The notes beneath the pieces are model-generated. The model did not search any database, had not been told where the DNA came from, and worked only from the letters and a program-made list of their open reading frames with translations. A DNA stretch of 64,000 nt. It comes from Huaxiibacter chinensis (lineage in GTDB: Bacteria; Pseudomonadota; Gammaproteobacteria; Enterobacterales; Enterobacteriaceae). Shown one piece after another: positions 8,220 through 16,954 of the stretch; the first letter of the stretch is position 1; every line of letters starts with the position of its first letter. Made by a program: the position numbers and the translations under genes. The stretch spans positions 186,001-250,000 of the forward strand of contig NZ_JAJVHF010000006.1 in assembly GCF_022171985.1 (NCBI RefSeq). Direction: 5' to 3'.

Positions 8220-9611
8220 TTAAACCGCATTCAGTGCGTGTAAGCGTTTCTCACGACGAATCTTACGTTCTTCCAGTACAGCAACCATCGCCATCAGGCA
8301 GATACAGGCGATCGCGGCGGCGTCCAGCGCTGCGAAGGTGCCCGCCCAGCCGGTCAGGCCGAAAATCGGCGTGCCGTCGGCGATCATACCGAGGCCCAGC
8401 TTGGCGAAGCTGTCACCAATCAGATAGGCGAAGGTGCCCTTAATTCCATCGGCAGCGCCGATCGCTTTTTTCGGCACAAATCCCACCGCCGCAACGCCAA
8501 TCAACAATTGCGGGCCAAATACCAGGAAGCCCAGCGCGAACAATGACATAAGATAAACGTACTGGTTGCTGGCATGCTGATAGACGCCAAGGGTGGCGAT
8601 AATCAATGCCAACGCGACGCAGGCCACCAGCGCACGACGCCCGTTGGCCAGATCCGACAGCCAGCCCCACAGCAACGTCCCTACCAGCGCCCCCACTTCA
8701 AACAGGGTAAAGCCCTGAATCGCCACCTCTTTGGATAGCTTCAGCTCCTGGAAGGCATACACCGTGGACCACTGGTCGATACCGATGCGCACCACGTACA
8801 GGAAGATGTTGGAGAAGCAGAGCAGCCAGATCACTTTGTTTTTCAGCACATACTCAACAAAGATCTGCCATTTGGTCATCGACTCATTTTCAGCTTCTTT
8901 GTCTTCTTCACTGATCGCTTCCCCAAACAGCTCTTCAGCGTTGCCGAGACCGTAGGATTCCGGGGAGTCGCTGCCGTAGCGCAGGCCGATAAAGCCCACA
9001 ATCAGCGCGATAATGGACGGGAAGATAAACATCCCAATGACGTGGCCGTCGAACAGCACGTTCGCCCCGAACAGCGCTACACCCGCCGCGCCCGCGCCGC
9101 CAAGGTTATGCGAAATGTTCCACATGCCCAGGTATGAACCCCGCTTGCGGCGTGGCGTCCATTTGGTGATGGTGGAGTAGCTGCACGACCCGCCGGTACT
9201 CTGGAAAAAACCGCTCAGGGCGTAGAAAGCGATCATCATGAACAGGCTGACGGAACCCGCCCCCATGCTGGCGCTAAAGCCCAGCATACAGATGGCGGAG
9301 AGGATCAGCATAAACGGCAGGAACTGCTTGGTGTTTTTACCGTCCGCATAGTAAGAAACAACGGTTTTGCCCACGCCGTAGGTGATGGAAAAGCCCAGAC
9401 CAATCATCCCCAACTGCGTCATGCTCAGCCCGTAGGTGGTGATCATGTCGTTCTGCGCGATGTTGAAGTTTTTGCGGATAAGATACATCGTCAGGTAGCC
9501 GATAAAGACCACCAGATAGGACTGCATGAACGGTTTGAACCACATCTTGCGCCGCACATCGAGCGGCAGATCCAGGGTCGGCTTGCGCACCTGATTCAGA
9601 AAGGCCAGCAT
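8220..9611 (-). CDS. uhpT: Hexose-6-phosphate:phosphate antiporter UhpT
   Basis: A 463-residue organophosphate:phosphate antiporter of the MFS, the same length as E. coli UhpT, which takes up glucose-6-phosphate and related sugar phosphates (and fosfomycin) in exchange for phosphate. About 12 helices are visible; Arg46 (YLIRKNF), one of the two arginines needed for substrate binding in E. coli, is present. It is the last gene of the uhp cluster, read from its own promoter under UhpA control in E. coli, with 142 bp between it and uhpC. Confidence 0.97.
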   Translation of the reverse strand: MLAFLNQVRKPTLDLPLDVRRKMWFKPFMQSYLVVFIGYLTMYLIRKNFNIAQNDMITTYGLSMTQLGMIGLGFSITYGVGKTVVSYYADGKNTKQFLPFMLILSAICMLGFSASMGAGSVSLFMMIAFYALSGFFQSTGGSCSYSTITKWTPRRKRGSYLGMWNISHNLGGAGAAGVALFGANVLFDGHVIGMFIFPSIIALIVGFIGLRYGSDSPESYGLGNAEELFGEAISEEDKEAENESMTKWQIFVEYVLKNKVIWLLCFSNIFLYVVRIGIDQWSTVYAFQELKLSKEVAIQGFTLFEVGALVGTLLWGWLSDLANGRRALVACVALALIIATLGVYQHASNQYVYLMSLFALGFLVFGPQLLIGVAAVGFVPKKAIGAADGIKGTFAYLIGDSFAKLGLGMIADGTPIFGLTGWAGTFAALDAAAIACICLMAMVAVLEERKIRREKRLHALNAV

Positions 9612-9679
9612 GGGTATCTCCTGAGCTGATTTTTATACCTGCGAATGGCAGGCATTGTAAAAATCAGCCGGGAGAGACG

Positions 9680-9697
9680 CCTGAGACAGCGTCCAGG
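9680..9697. promoter_or_regulatory. Candidate UhpA operator upstream of uhpT
   Basis: In the uhpC-uhpT gap there is an inverted repeat CCTG-N10-CAGG, about 70-85 bp before the uhpT start. A second, tighter one, CCTGC-N5-GCAGG, lies at 9639-9653. UhpA is known to bind upstream of the uhpT promoter; assigning it to these repeats is inference. Confidence 0.35.
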
Positions 9698-9753
9698 TCA
9701 AACCGGGAAAATATCTTAGTTTTGCGTCACTCGGCATTAAAAGGTGAAGCGCG

Positions 9754-11073
9754 TCACGCTTCTCGCGGTGCCTGCGCATTCAGAAACGGCAGCAGCAACA
9801 GAGCAGAAATCCCTGCAGCGATAGCGATGACCGCGAAAAACCCACTCCAGTGCCAGGCGTCGATCACCCGCGCCAGCGGCCAGCCGGACAGCGACGCACC
9901 GAGATAGGCAAACAGGCCGACAAAGCCCGTTGCCGCCCCGGCGGCCTCTTTATGCGAGCACTCGGCCGCCGCCATGCCAATCAGCATCTGCGGGCCAAAC
10001 ACAAAGAAACCGGTGGTGAAGAAGCACGCTGCCTGCATCACGTAGCTGGCAAAAGGCATCAGCCACAGCGAACCAACGGAAAGCAAAATCCCGGCGGCGA
10101 AGATGAGATTCATCGGGCCGCGGTTGCCGTTAAACAGTTTGTCCGAGCCCCAGCCCGCCACCAGCGCACCGATGAATCCGCCCAGTTCAAACATCGTCAC
10201 CGCCGAGTTCGCGGTGACCAGGTCCACGCCCAGCGTTTCGGACATGTATAAATTGCCCCAGTCGTTGATCGCCGCACGCACCACGTAGACCAGCACGTAG
10301 CAAAGCGACAGCAGCCAGATATAGGGGTTCAGGAGAACGTATTTGGTAAGGATCTCTTTGCGCGTCAGCCCTGCTCCTTCCTGCTGTTGCGCGATATCCA
10401 TCTCATCGTGCCGCCACTCCCCAACCGGCGGCAGACCCACGGTTTGCGGGCGATCGCGCAAGCGCCAGCACAGAAACAGCCCGGCGACGATCGCCAGAAC
10501 ACCCGCAATCATCATGCCCGTGCGCCAGCCGTAGTGTAGCGCGGCGGCTCCCACTACCATGGGGATCAGCGCCCCGCCAACGTTGTGCGCCGTGTTCCAG
10601 ATAGCCCACCAGCCGCCGCGCTCGTTACGCGAATACCAGCTGGTAAGCAGACGGGCACACACCGGCGCCCCCCAGCCCTGAAAAAAAGCGTTCAGCGCCC
10701 ACAGCAGGGCAAAGGCCCAGAGCGAGGTGGAAAAGCCAAACAAAATGTTCACCACGCCGGTGGCGATCAGGCCTATCCCCATGAAATAGCGCGCATTTGA
10801 GCGGTCGCTGACGATGCCGGAGAAGAATTTCGACAGACCGTAAGTGATATAAAACAGCGTCGCCAGCAAGCCGATGTCCGTACGCGTCATCACGCCGCTG
10901 GCGAGGATTTCCGGGGCGGCGGCGTTGAAGCTCTTACGGGTAAAATAAAACAGCGCGTAGCCCAGCCAGAGGGTGATCAGAATATGGCGTCGCCAGTAAC
11001 GGTAACGGGCGTCAATGTCGGCGCGGTTACCCACAGGTGCGGCGTTAGCCGGGGTTTTCAGAAACGTGAACAT
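9754..11073 (-). CDS. uhpC: Sugar-phosphate sensor UhpC
   Basis: A 439-residue MFS protein of the same subfamily as UhpT (starting MFTFLKTPANAAPVGNRADI). In E. coli it senses external glucose-6-phosphate and activates the UhpB kinase rather than serving mainly as a carrier. About 12 helices are present, with the subfamily Arg in FYFTRKSFN. It is read with uhpB (9-bp gap) and uhpA, so sensor, kinase and regulator are made together. Confidence 0.96.
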   Translation of the reverse strand: MFTFLKTPANAAPVGNRADIDARYRYWRRHILITLWLGYALFYFTRKSFNAAAPEILASGVMTRTDIGLLATLFYITYGLSKFFSGIVSDRSNARYFMGIGLIATGVVNILFGFSTSLWAFALLWALNAFFQGWGAPVCARLLTSWYSRNERGGWWAIWNTAHNVGGALIPMVVGAAALHYGWRTGMMIAGVLAIVAGLFLCWRLRDRPQTVGLPPVGEWRHDEMDIAQQQEGAGLTRKEILTKYVLLNPYIWLLSLCYVLVYVVRAAINDWGNLYMSETLGVDLVTANSAVTMFELGGFIGALVAGWGSDKLFNGNRGPMNLIFAAGILLSVGSLWLMPFASYVMQAACFFTTGFFVFGPQMLIGMAAAECSHKEAAGAATGFVGLFAYLGASLSGWPLARVIDAWHWSGFFAVIAIAAGISALLLLPFLNAQAPREA

Positions 11074-11082
11074 GACAGGTCC

Positions 11083-12582
11083 TCAGAGATAACGCAGCGG
11101 CAGGTTGACGCTGACGCGTGTGCCATGCGTACAGGAAAGGGTCAGCGTACCGCCCAGCGCCGTGACGCGCTCACGCATCCCGGCCAGACCAAAGCCCTCC
11201 TGCCCTGAACCGGGCGGCAGGCCGCAACCATCATCTTCAATCACCAGCATCAGACGATCTTTCTGTTGCCAGCCTTTCAGGGCCATCGCCGTCGCGCTGG
11301 CGTGTTTCACGATATTGTTCAATCCTTCCTGACAGACACGAAACAGCGTGACGCGCTGGCCTTCGCTCAGCAACGCTTCTTCAATCTTCCAGTCCAGGTG
11401 GCTGACGATGCCCCGGCTTTCCAGCTCCATTTCCCGCATCATCGACCGCACGGCCTGCTCAAGCGACAGATCGTCCAGCTGACGCGGGCGTAATCGCCCA
11501 AGCAGTCGACGAACGGAGTCGTACACCCCAAGAGAAAGCTGTTCGATATGCGCGCCGCTTTGCTTTACGCCACCGTTCTCTAAGGCGAGGCGCTGGACGA
11601 TCCCGGCCTGGGTACGTATAGCCGTAATGGTCTGGCCGATATCATCGTGAAGTTCTCGCGCCACTTCCTGACGCACGCTCTCTTCGGTTTCCACCAGCCG
11701 CTCGGCCAGACGGCGATTGCGCGCCAGCTCGTTTTGCAGCGACTGATTCAGCTCGCGCAGACGCTGAATGCCGGCTCCCAGCAGCAGTCCGGTGAGGCTT
11801 TGTGCCAGCAGCGAGAGCAGCAAATCGACGGGGTGATCGTGCCAGGTCTGGCTGGCAATCAGTGCGATGGCATTCATCAGGGTGGCGATCAGCGCCCCCT
11901 GCCAGCCGTAATGCCACGCCAGGGCAATGATCGGCAACGCCAGGCAGAACGGGGTAAAGCGTGAGAGTTCCGCAGGCAGACCCAGCTGCAACCAGAGACT
12001 GACGACGAAAAGCAGCAGATACCAGATGAGGTGTCGCGCCCGCCAGTTCACCGGCTGGGACACCAGGGCAGGCCCCAGGGGTTGCCAGACGGTGCTGGTC
12101 AGATAGTGCCAGATCACCAGGCACGTCGGCGCCAGCGTCAGGCCGCCGGTCAGGGTGAGCAGTAAAACGGTCAGAGTATCGGTCTGACCGAGCCACGGCA
12201 GGGATTGCAGGAGCGCGGCAGCGATCAACGCTCCGCCCTGATGCAACAGCGTTCGCCAGTCGCGCTGATGACGATAGCGGGAGATCAGCGCCGCAGGCAG
12301 CAACGTCAACACGCTCCCGATCATCAATAAGGGAACGTGCGCCAGCCCCACTTGCTTTGCCAGCCAAAGGAGCAGTATGCCCTCTGCGCCCAGCAAGACG
12401 GGCCAGTAGCCGCGCGGGCACTGCAGCGTTAACCCCAGACGCAGGCCAAACGGAAACAGCAAAACGGCAAGCTCCGGGCGTTCGACCAGATGAAGGCTAA
12501 TGCTCCACAGGCAGAACCAGGCGGCAGAAAAGATAAAAAAGCAGGCGACAACGGAGATCAGTCGCGACAAAAAAGGGTTCAT
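11083..12582 (-). CDS. uhpB: Sensor histidine kinase UhpB
   Basis: A 499-residue inner-membrane histidine kinase. The N-terminal half (about residues 1-275) is membrane-spanning (MASE1-like). The HisKA_3 dimerisation region follows, with the phosphorylated His312 in [12 protein letters not shown], and a C-terminal ATPase domain with the DDGCGLP and [11 protein letters not shown] motifs. It phosphorylates UhpA when UhpC senses glucose-6-phosphate. The start overlaps the end of uhpA by 4 bp, indicating coupled translation. Confidence 0.96.
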   Translation of the reverse strand: MNPFLSRLISVVACFFIFSAAWFCLWSISLHLVERPELAVLLFPFGLRLGLTLQCPRGYWPVLLGAEGILLLWLAKQVGLAHVPLLMIGSVLTLLPAALISRYRHQRDWRTLLHQGGALIAAALLQSLPWLGQTDTLTVLLLTLTGGLTLAPTCLVIWHYLTSTVWQPLGPALVSQPVNWRARHLIWYLLLFVVSLWLQLGLPAELSRFTPFCLALPIIALAWHYGWQGALIATLMNAIALIASQTWHDHPVDLLLSLLAQSLTGLLLGAGIQRLRELNQSLQNELARNRRLAERLVETEESVRQEVARELHDDIGQTITAIRTQAGIVQRLALENGGVKQSGAHIEQLSLGVYDSVRRLLGRLRPRQLDDLSLEQAVRSMMREMELESRGIVSHLDWKIEEALLSEGQRVTLFRVCQEGLNNIVKHASATAMALKGWQQKDRLMLVIEDDGCGLPPGSGQEGFGLAGMRERVTALGGTLTLSCTHGTRVSVNLPLRYL

Positions 12583-13172
12583 TGCCAGCCGTCGAACATA
12601 CGGTGCGCCAGCTCAACGTCGTTACTGACGCCCAGTTTTTCCATCAGGTTAGCGCGGTGGACGTGAACCGTTTTCGGCGACAGCCCAAGCGCCACGGCAA
12701 TCTCTTTCACCGCCATGCCCTGCACCAGTTTTTCTGCAACCTGACGTTCACGTTTCGTCAGGGGATCCTGGCGGCCTGCGGCCAGCTTGATGGCAATGTC
12801 CGGCGTCAGATAACAGCCCCCGGTCGAGACGGTACGCACGGCAGAAATCAGTTCGTCAGGGCTACAGCGCTTCGAGAGAAAACCCCTCGCTCCGGCATTC
12901 AGCGCCTGTTCCACCAGCGCCGGGCTGTCGTGGACGGAGAGCATAATCGTCGACATCCCTTTGGGAAGTTGATTCAGCAGCTCCAGCCCGGAGAGGTCCG
13001 GCATAGAGATATCACAAATACACACTTGCACGCCGCGCCCCGGCAAGCCCGCCAGCGCCTCGCGGCCCGAGCCAAATTCCGCAACGACCTGAAAATCCGG
13101 TTCCAGACTTAAAAGCTGGGCAAAACCAGAGCGGACAATCAGATGATCGTCGATAAGGGCAATGGTGGTCAT
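12579..13172 (-). CDS. uhpA: Response regulator UhpA
   Basis: A 197-residue NarL/FixJ-type response regulator (E. coli UhpA is of near-identical length). The receiver domain has acidic residues at 8-9 and the phospho-acceptor Asp54 (CICDISMP); the LuxR-type helix-turn-helix lies at about 138-190 ([15 protein letters not shown] then [16 protein letters not shown]). Once phosphorylated by UhpB it activates uhpT. It is the first gene of the uhpABC unit. Confidence 0.97.
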   Translation of the reverse strand: MTTIALIDDHLIVRSGFAQLLSLEPDFQVVAEFGSGREALAGLPGRGVQVCICDISMPDLSGLELLNQLPKGMSTIMLSVHDSPALVEQALNAGARGFLSKRCSPDELISAVRTVSTGGCYLTPDIAIKLAAGRQDPLTKRERQVAEKLVQGMAVKEIAVALGLSPKTVHVHRANLMEKLGVSNDVELAHRMFDGWQ

Positions 13173-13192
13173 GTGGCTAACCTTACGGGGAG

Positions 13193-13222
13193 AAAAACGC
13201 GCTTACCTTAACGATAAGCGCG
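13193..13222 (-). terminator. Terminator after ilvN
   Basis: On the minus strand a CGCGCTTA / TAAGCGCG stem (13198-13205 and 13215-13222) is followed by TTTTT. It closes the ilvBN unit before the separate uhpA promoter. Confidence 0.8.
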
Positions 13223-13245
13223 GGGCTGTTCAAGCTGTGAGCGAT

Positions 13246-13533
13246 TTATTCGAAGAAGACCGAGATCTTATTAAACATGGTTGGGTCGGACTGGTTACGA
13301 ACTACGCGGGTCACATCTTCCAGCTTGTCGATTTGCGCGATCATCTGCTCCAGACGCTGGTCATCATTGACCAGCAGCCAGATCCGGCTCTGTTCACTGC
13401 CCTGAATCGGCAAACACAGAATGCCTTCGACGTTAAACGCCCGACGGGCAAAAAGACCGCAAACGTGGGTCATGACCCCAGGATGGTTGCGTACGGTGAG
13501 TTCAAGAATGACGTTATCACATTGTTTCTGCAT
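13246..13533 (-). CDS. ilvN: Acetolactate synthase I small subunit IlvN
   Basis: A 95-residue regulatory subunit consisting of a single ACT domain ([22 protein letters not shown] near residues 8-30). It binds valine for feedback inhibition and stimulates the IlvB catalytic subunit. It follows ilvB by 3 bp, so the two are made together. Length fits E. coli IlvN (96). Confidence 0.97.
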   Translation of the reverse strand: MQKQCDNVILELTVRNHPGVMTHVCGLFARRAFNVEGILCLPIQGSEQSRIWLLVNDDQRLEQMIAQIDKLEDVTRVVRNQSDPTMFNKISVFFE

Positions 13534-13536
13534 GGC

Positions 13537-15225
13537 TTATTCCCCCACCATTTCTGTATTGGCCGCACCCGGTGGGACCATTGGATAAACTTTTTGCTGT
13601 GCATCGATACGAACGTGAATCAACGCGGGGCCGGGACGGGAAATCGCCTCCTGCAATGCGGCCTGCGGATCCGCTTCGGCGTTTAAATCACAGGCGTGCA
13701 GGCCAAATCCAGCGGCGATCTGCATAAAGTTGATCGTTCCCGGATAGGTAGCGGCAAACACGCCCTGCTTATAGAACAGGCTTTGTTGCTGATGCACCAG
13801 ACCCAGCGCTTCGTTATTCATCAGGATAATTTTTACGTCCAGCTGATTTTCAGCCGCCGTGGCCATCTCCTGAATATTCATCATCAGGCTGCCGTCGCCG
13901 GAGAAACAAATCACTTTGCGATCCGGGTTCGCCAGCGCTGCGCCGACCGCCGCAGGCAGACCAAAACCCATGGTGCCAAGGCCGCCGGAGGTCAGCCACT
14001 GACGCGGACGGTTCAGGGGATAGGCCTGCGCGGTCCACATCTGATGCTGACCCACGTCTGTCGTAATAATGGCGTTGTCGTCAACGCAGGCGGCCACGGC
14101 GTTAATCAGCCCGTAATGGCTCAGGGGATCGCCTTGTGCGGGGATGGCGCTCGGGAATTCCTGCTGCAAATCCGCCACCAGCTTACGCCAGTCGGCGCGG
14201 TCAGAGGCGTGCGTTTGCGGAATCAACTGCGCCAGAACCTCGGCAACATCTCCCTGAATCGCCACGTGCGGCTGCTTGATTTTACCGAGTTCAGCACGAT
14301 CGATGTCGACGTGAATAATTTTGGCATTCGGGCAGAACTGCTCGGTTTTACCAATCGCCCGGTCATCAAAACGTGCGCCCAGCACGATCAGTAAATCCGC
14401 CTCCTGCATAATAAAATTGGTGCTGCGCGCCCCGTGCATGCCCAGCATCCCTAATGACAGTGGGTGCGCTTTTGGCAGCATACCCAGCGCCATTAAGGTC
14501 ATGGTGGTGGGCAGACTAGCTTTTTCGGCGAGTTCACGCGCGGCAGCGGAGGCATTGATCGCCCCGCCGCCCAGATAGAGCACCGGGCGCTGGGCGGCGT
14601 TAATCATTGCCGCAGCGTCACGTATGCTTTCCTCGCCGAACTCAGGCGGACGAGTACGCTCACCCGGTTCAGGGAAGTGGTCGATGTCAATCTCTGCGGT
14701 CTGGACGTCCTTAGGAATGTCTATCCACACCGGGCCGGGACGGCCAGACTGGGCGATGCGAAAAGCATCGCTAATAACCTGCGGAAGTTCGGCGATATCG
14801 CGAACTAAATAGTTATGTTTGGTGATGGGGATAGAGATGCCGTAGGTGTCCACTTCCTGAAACGCATCGGTGCCGATCATGGAGGAAGGAACCTGGCCGG
14901 TAATGCAGATCAGTGGAATAGAGTCGAGACGGGCGTCGGCGATGGCCGTAACCAGATTGGTCGCACCCGGGCCGCTACAGGCCATGCACACCGCGGGTTT
15001 ACCCTGCGTTCGTGCGATGCCTTGGGCAATAAACCCGGCGCCCTGCTCGTGTCGTGCCAGCACGTGACGAATCTGCGTACTTTCGCTCAACGCATCATAC
15101 AGCGGCAGAACCGTACCGCCCGGGATGCCGGAAACCAGCGTGATGCCCTGACGTTCCAGTAAATGAACGATTAACTGCGCGCCAGTGAAACGCGTTTTTG
15201 TGGATGTTGTGCCCGAACTTGCCAT
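13537..15225 (-). CDS. ilvB: Acetolactate synthase I large subunit IlvB
   Basis: A 562-residue thiamine-diphosphate enzyme that condenses two pyruvates (or pyruvate with 2-oxobutyrate), the first common step of valine, leucine and isoleucine synthesis. Visible are the catalytic glutamate (Glu60 in RHEQGAGF), the FAD-binding middle domain, and the ThDP/Mg motif GDGSLMMNIQEMATAAENQLDVKIILMNN at about 440-470. Same length as E. coli IlvB. Controlled by the ivbL leader and attenuator upstream. Confidence 0.97.
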   Translation of the reverse strand: MASSGTTSTKTRFTGAQLIVHLLERQGITLVSGIPGGTVLPLYDALSESTQIRHVLARHEQGAGFIAQGIARTQGKPAVCMACSGPGATNLVTAIADARLDSIPLICITGQVPSSMIGTDAFQEVDTYGISIPITKHNYLVRDIAELPQVISDAFRIAQSGRPGPVWIDIPKDVQTAEIDIDHFPEPGERTRPPEFGEESIRDAAAMINAAQRPVLYLGGGAINASAAARELAEKASLPTTMTLMALGMLPKAHPLSLGMLGMHGARSTNFIMQEADLLIVLGARFDDRAIGKTEQFCPNAKIIHVDIDRAELGKIKQPHVAIQGDVAEVLAQLIPQTHASDRADWRKLVADLQQEFPSAIPAQGDPLSHYGLINAVAACVDDNAIITTDVGQHQMWTAQAYPLNRPRQWLTSGGLGTMGFGLPAAVGAALANPDRKVICFSGDGSLMMNIQEMATAAENQLDVKIILMNNEALGLVHQQQSLFYKQGVFAATYPGTINFMQIAAGFGLHACDLNAEADPQAALQEAISRPGPALIHVRIDAQQKVYPMVPPGAANTEMVGE

Positions 15226-15275
15226 GCTCCAGTCCTTTTCTTCTGGGCCTGCGTTCCGGGAAGGGCTCTTAAACG

Positions 15276-15309
15276 AAAAACCCCGCCCGGTTTGCGCCGG
15301 CGGGGTTTT
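15276..15309 (-). terminator. ilvB attenuator (leader terminator)
   Basis: On the minus strand the GC-rich stem CCCCGCCGG / CCGGGCGGGG is followed by TTTTT, between ivbL and ilvB. In the known mechanism the ribosome translating ivbL decides whether this hairpin forms: with plentiful valyl- and leucyl-tRNA it forms and ends transcription. Confidence 0.9.
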
Positions 15310-15332
15310 GGATTCGTGTGTTGATCCAGTCC

Positions 15333-15431
15333 CTACGGCGCGTTGCCGACGACCACCACCACACGTACGACGACCACTGCGGCAGATTGCGCAGTTTTTA
15401 GTAGGGTCGACGTCATCATGGAAGTTGTCAT
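15333..15431 (-). CDS. ivbL: ilvBN operon leader peptide IvbL
   Basis: A 32-residue leader peptide, read directly from the DNA: MTTSMMTSTLLKTAQSAA, then VVVV, R, VVVVV and GNAP. Nine of ten consecutive codons near the end are valine, preceded by two leucines, so ribosome stalling reports valine (and leucine) supply. It matches the E. coli IvbL design in length and layout. It precedes the attenuator and ilvB. Confidence 0.95.
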   Translation of the reverse strand: MTTSMMTSTLLKTAQSAAVVVVRVVVVVGNAP

Positions 15432-15520
15432 TTAGGACCTGTGTTTAGAATCATTGATAGAATTTATACAACCACAGGTTCCGGAGCCTGACAATGGAAA
15501 TATTTTCATCCACATGAATT

Positions 15521-15536
15521 TGTGTCAGGGATCACG
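15521..15536. promoter_or_regulatory. Candidate CRP site upstream of ivbL-ilvB
   Basis: TGTGTCAGGGATCACG resembles the CRP consensus TGTGA-N6-TCACA (on the minus strand CGTGA-N6-ACACA), about 90-105 bp before the ivbL start. E. coli ilvBN is activated by cAMP-CRP; that this is the site is inference. Confidence 0.5.
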
Positions 15537-15580
15537 TTTCGCTTGTCAGGTGCTGAAAACAGCCTGGCTCGATTTTTATC

Positions 15581-16000
15581 TCATTCGATAAAGAGCGCGG
15601 GCGATACGCCAAAGCGTGCAGCCAGCTTTTTAATATGGTTTAACGTGAGCTGACGTTGGCCATTAAGCACCCTTGAAACCATTGATTTACTGCCAATTTC
15701 GTCCGGAAAATCAGATAGGGTCAGGTTGTACTGATCCATCAGTGTTTTTAACACTGCAATCCCGGCAGGTATGGCGTTCATCTCCTGGCGTAAGGCAACC
15801 ATGTCAGGTTGACGCGCCTCATAATGGCTGATTCTTGCACAGACAATATCCAGTAAGGGACTACCGGGTTCATTGACGAGCAAATACTCAACCAGTTCCA
15901 GAGCATCGTTGTAATCCTTCTCGCTCGGATGTTCACCTAACAGAGGAACAGCGGCAACAAGGGCATGCGTAGCTTTAATTGCTTCAGCGACGATCGTCAT
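15581..16000 (-). CDS. higA: HigA-type antitoxin
   Basis: A 139-residue antitoxin of the E. coli HigA type. An N-terminal toxin-neutralising region (about 1-85) precedes an XRE-like helix-turn-helix (about 92-135, SKSMVSRVLNGQRQLTLNHIKK). It binds HigB and represses the shared promoter. The start overlaps the higB stop by 4 bp, and the toxin comes first, as usual for hig. Confidence 0.93.
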   Translation of the reverse strand: MTIVAEAIKATHALVAAVPLLGEHPSEKDYNDALELVEYLLVNEPGSPLLDIVCARISHYEARQPDMVALRQEMNAIPAGIAVLKTLMDQYNLTLSDFPDEIGSKSMVSRVLNGQRQLTLNHIKKLAARFGVSPALFIE

Positions 16001-16311
16001 TTCTTCCCCTTAGTGCGATGTTTCTCCGTAAAACGGTCATATTCCTTATGATTGAAAACATGGCGCACATAAAACTTTTGGCTTTCAAAGAAAATGAGAG
16101 CCACAACTCTGAGATTGTTGTTTGCAATATCAATCACATAATGCTTATCGAGATACTTAAAATTATCCAGCGTTGGAAAGAGTTTTTTAAGCGCAGCAGG
16201 CGTCGGGCAATGGCTTTTTTCGATAATTTTGCCCAGAAAAAGAAGCTCTTCCCTGTATTGAGGAAACTGCCTGACCGCATCCAAAAGAGCTTTCATTGAG
16301 ATTAAATGCAT
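15997..16311 (-). CDS. higB: HigB-type mRNA interferase toxin
   Basis: A 104-residue toxin close to E. coli HigB (length 104): the core LFPTLDNFKYLDKHYVIDI, VVALIFFESQKFYVRHVFNHKEYDRF and the basic end HRTKGKK are all present. HigB of this type is a ribosome-dependent mRNA endonuclease; the catalytic basic and aromatic residues near the C-terminus are retained, so the toxin looks intact. Made with higA from the promoter just upstream. Confidence 0.93.
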   Translation of the reverse strand: MHLISMKALLDAVRQFPQYREELLFLGKIIEKSHCPTPAALKKLFPTLDNFKYLDKHYVIDIANNNLRVVALIFFESQKFYVRHVFNHKEYDRFTEKHRTKGKK

Positions 16312-16330
16312 ACTGCATGCCTGCCGCGTC

Positions 16331-16374
16331 CGTTGCCATTATGGCAACGATATCACGCCTTATCAGCGCGTCAA
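16331..16374 (-). promoter_or_regulatory. higBA promoter and palindromic operator
   Basis: On the minus strand TTGACG (16369-16374) and TATCGT (16347-16352) are 16 bp apart. A perfect 19-bp palindrome, cgttgccat-t-atggcaacg, lies at 16331-16349 and overlaps the -10, 20 bp before the higB start. This is where HigA or HigBA would be expected to bind. Confidence 0.75.
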
Positions 16375-16405
16375 CAGGCATCGTTATTATTGCGATAGCA
16401 GAAAA

Positions 16406-16482
16406 CAAAAAACCTCGCCGGAGCGAGGTTTTTTTCAGGGTTTTGCGGTTGGTTTCCGCAGAACACACTGTGTTACGTCAAC
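16406..16482 (-). ncRNA. istR: IstR-1 antitoxin RNA
   Basis: A roughly 77-nt RNA on the minus strand, starting at about 16482 with GTTGACGTAACACAGTG and ending in a terminator (AACCTCGC / GCGAGGTT stem, 16411-16432, then a T run). Positions 16464-16481 are the same 18 bases as 16712-16729 in the tisB leader, so this RNA pairs perfectly with the tisB mRNA there. In E. coli IstR-1 (75 nt) blocks the standby ribosome site and recruits RNase III. Position, orientation and length all agree. A longer IstR-2 from a promoter further upstream is possible. Confidence 0.9.
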
Positions 16483-16488
16483 GCAAAA

Positions 16489-16517
16489 AGTATACGCGAT
16501 CGCAGACGAACGCGCAA
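16489..16517 (-). promoter_or_regulatory. istR-1 promoter
   Basis: On the minus strand TTGCGC (16512-16517) and TATACT (16489-16494) are 17 bp apart, placing the start at about 16482. No LexA box overlaps it, which fits the constitutive transcription of IstR-1 known in E. coli. Confidence 0.75.
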
Positions 16518-16580
16518 TTTCAGGCACGGATTTTGACGTTTTGAAGTATGGATCGGCTGCTGAATTTTGTCCATAAAATA

Positions 16581-16610
16581 CTGTTCATGCATACAGTATT
16601 TATCTATACT
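16581..16610 (+). promoter_or_regulatory. tisB promoter with LexA box
   Basis: A perfect LexA box, CTGT-TCATGCAT-ACAG (16581-16596), overlaps the -35 region of a promoter with -10 TATACT (16605-16610). It makes tisB an SOS gene: silent until LexA is cleaved after DNA damage. Confidence 0.93.
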
Positions 16611-16711
16611 GAGATTGTTCGCAGTGAGCGAGGGGGCCGCAATTTAACCGGCGCAACGAAGTCCTGGCTGAAACGGGTGGTGCCGTCAGTGCCTTAACCC
16701 CCTGAAGTGAG

Positions 16712-16729
16712 CACACTGTGTTACGTCAA
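16712..16729 (+). promoter_or_regulatory. IstR-1 pairing site in the tisB leader
   Basis: Eighteen bases identical to 16464-16481, hence fully complementary to IstR-1. The site lies about 95-112 nt into the predicted tisB transcript and 72 nt before the tisB start codon, the same arrangement as the ribosome standby site in E. coli. Confidence 0.85.
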
Positions 16730-16800
16730 TAAAGGTGCTGGCCACAGGCGGCGGAAAGGTACGCCAGCATCGTGCTCCTTTGAACCAAAAGGAGACGCGT

Positions 16801-16890
16801 ATGAGCGTCGTGGATATGGTGGTTTTAATCCTCAAACTCATTGTTGCGGTACTGCAACTGCTTGATGCCGTCCTGAAATACCTGCGGTGA
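16801..16890 (+). CDS. tisB: TisB toxic membrane peptide
   Basis: A 29-residue hydrophobic peptide, too short for ordinary gene finding: MSVVDMVVLILKLIVAV then LQLLDAVLKYLR. It shares the LILKLIVA-LQLLDAVLKYL core of E. coli TisB (also 29 residues), an amphipathic helix that inserts in the inner membrane, lowers the proton-motive force and promotes persistence under SOS. AAGGAG lies 7 bp before the ATG. All parts of the locus (LexA box, IstR target, antitoxin RNA) are present, so it looks functional. Confidence 0.95.
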   Translation: MSVVDMVVLILKLIVAVLQLLDAVLKYLR

Positions 16891-16911
16891 TTCAGGTTCA
16901 AGTCGCACCTG

Positions 16912-16938
16912 AGAGGGGCGGGAAACCGCCCCTCTTTA
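16912..16938 (+). terminator. Terminator after tisB
   Basis: A ten-base stem AGAGGGGCGG / CCGCCCCTCT (16912-16921 and 16926-16935) closed by a GAAA loop and followed by TTAAT. Confidence 0.75.
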
Positions 16939-16954
16939 ATAACGAGGGAATGCT

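Noticed and set aside
16187-16468. 93-codon minus-strand frame over the istR and higB region
   Set aside because: It overlaps higB, the higBA promoter and the IstR-1 gene, all of which explain the region better.
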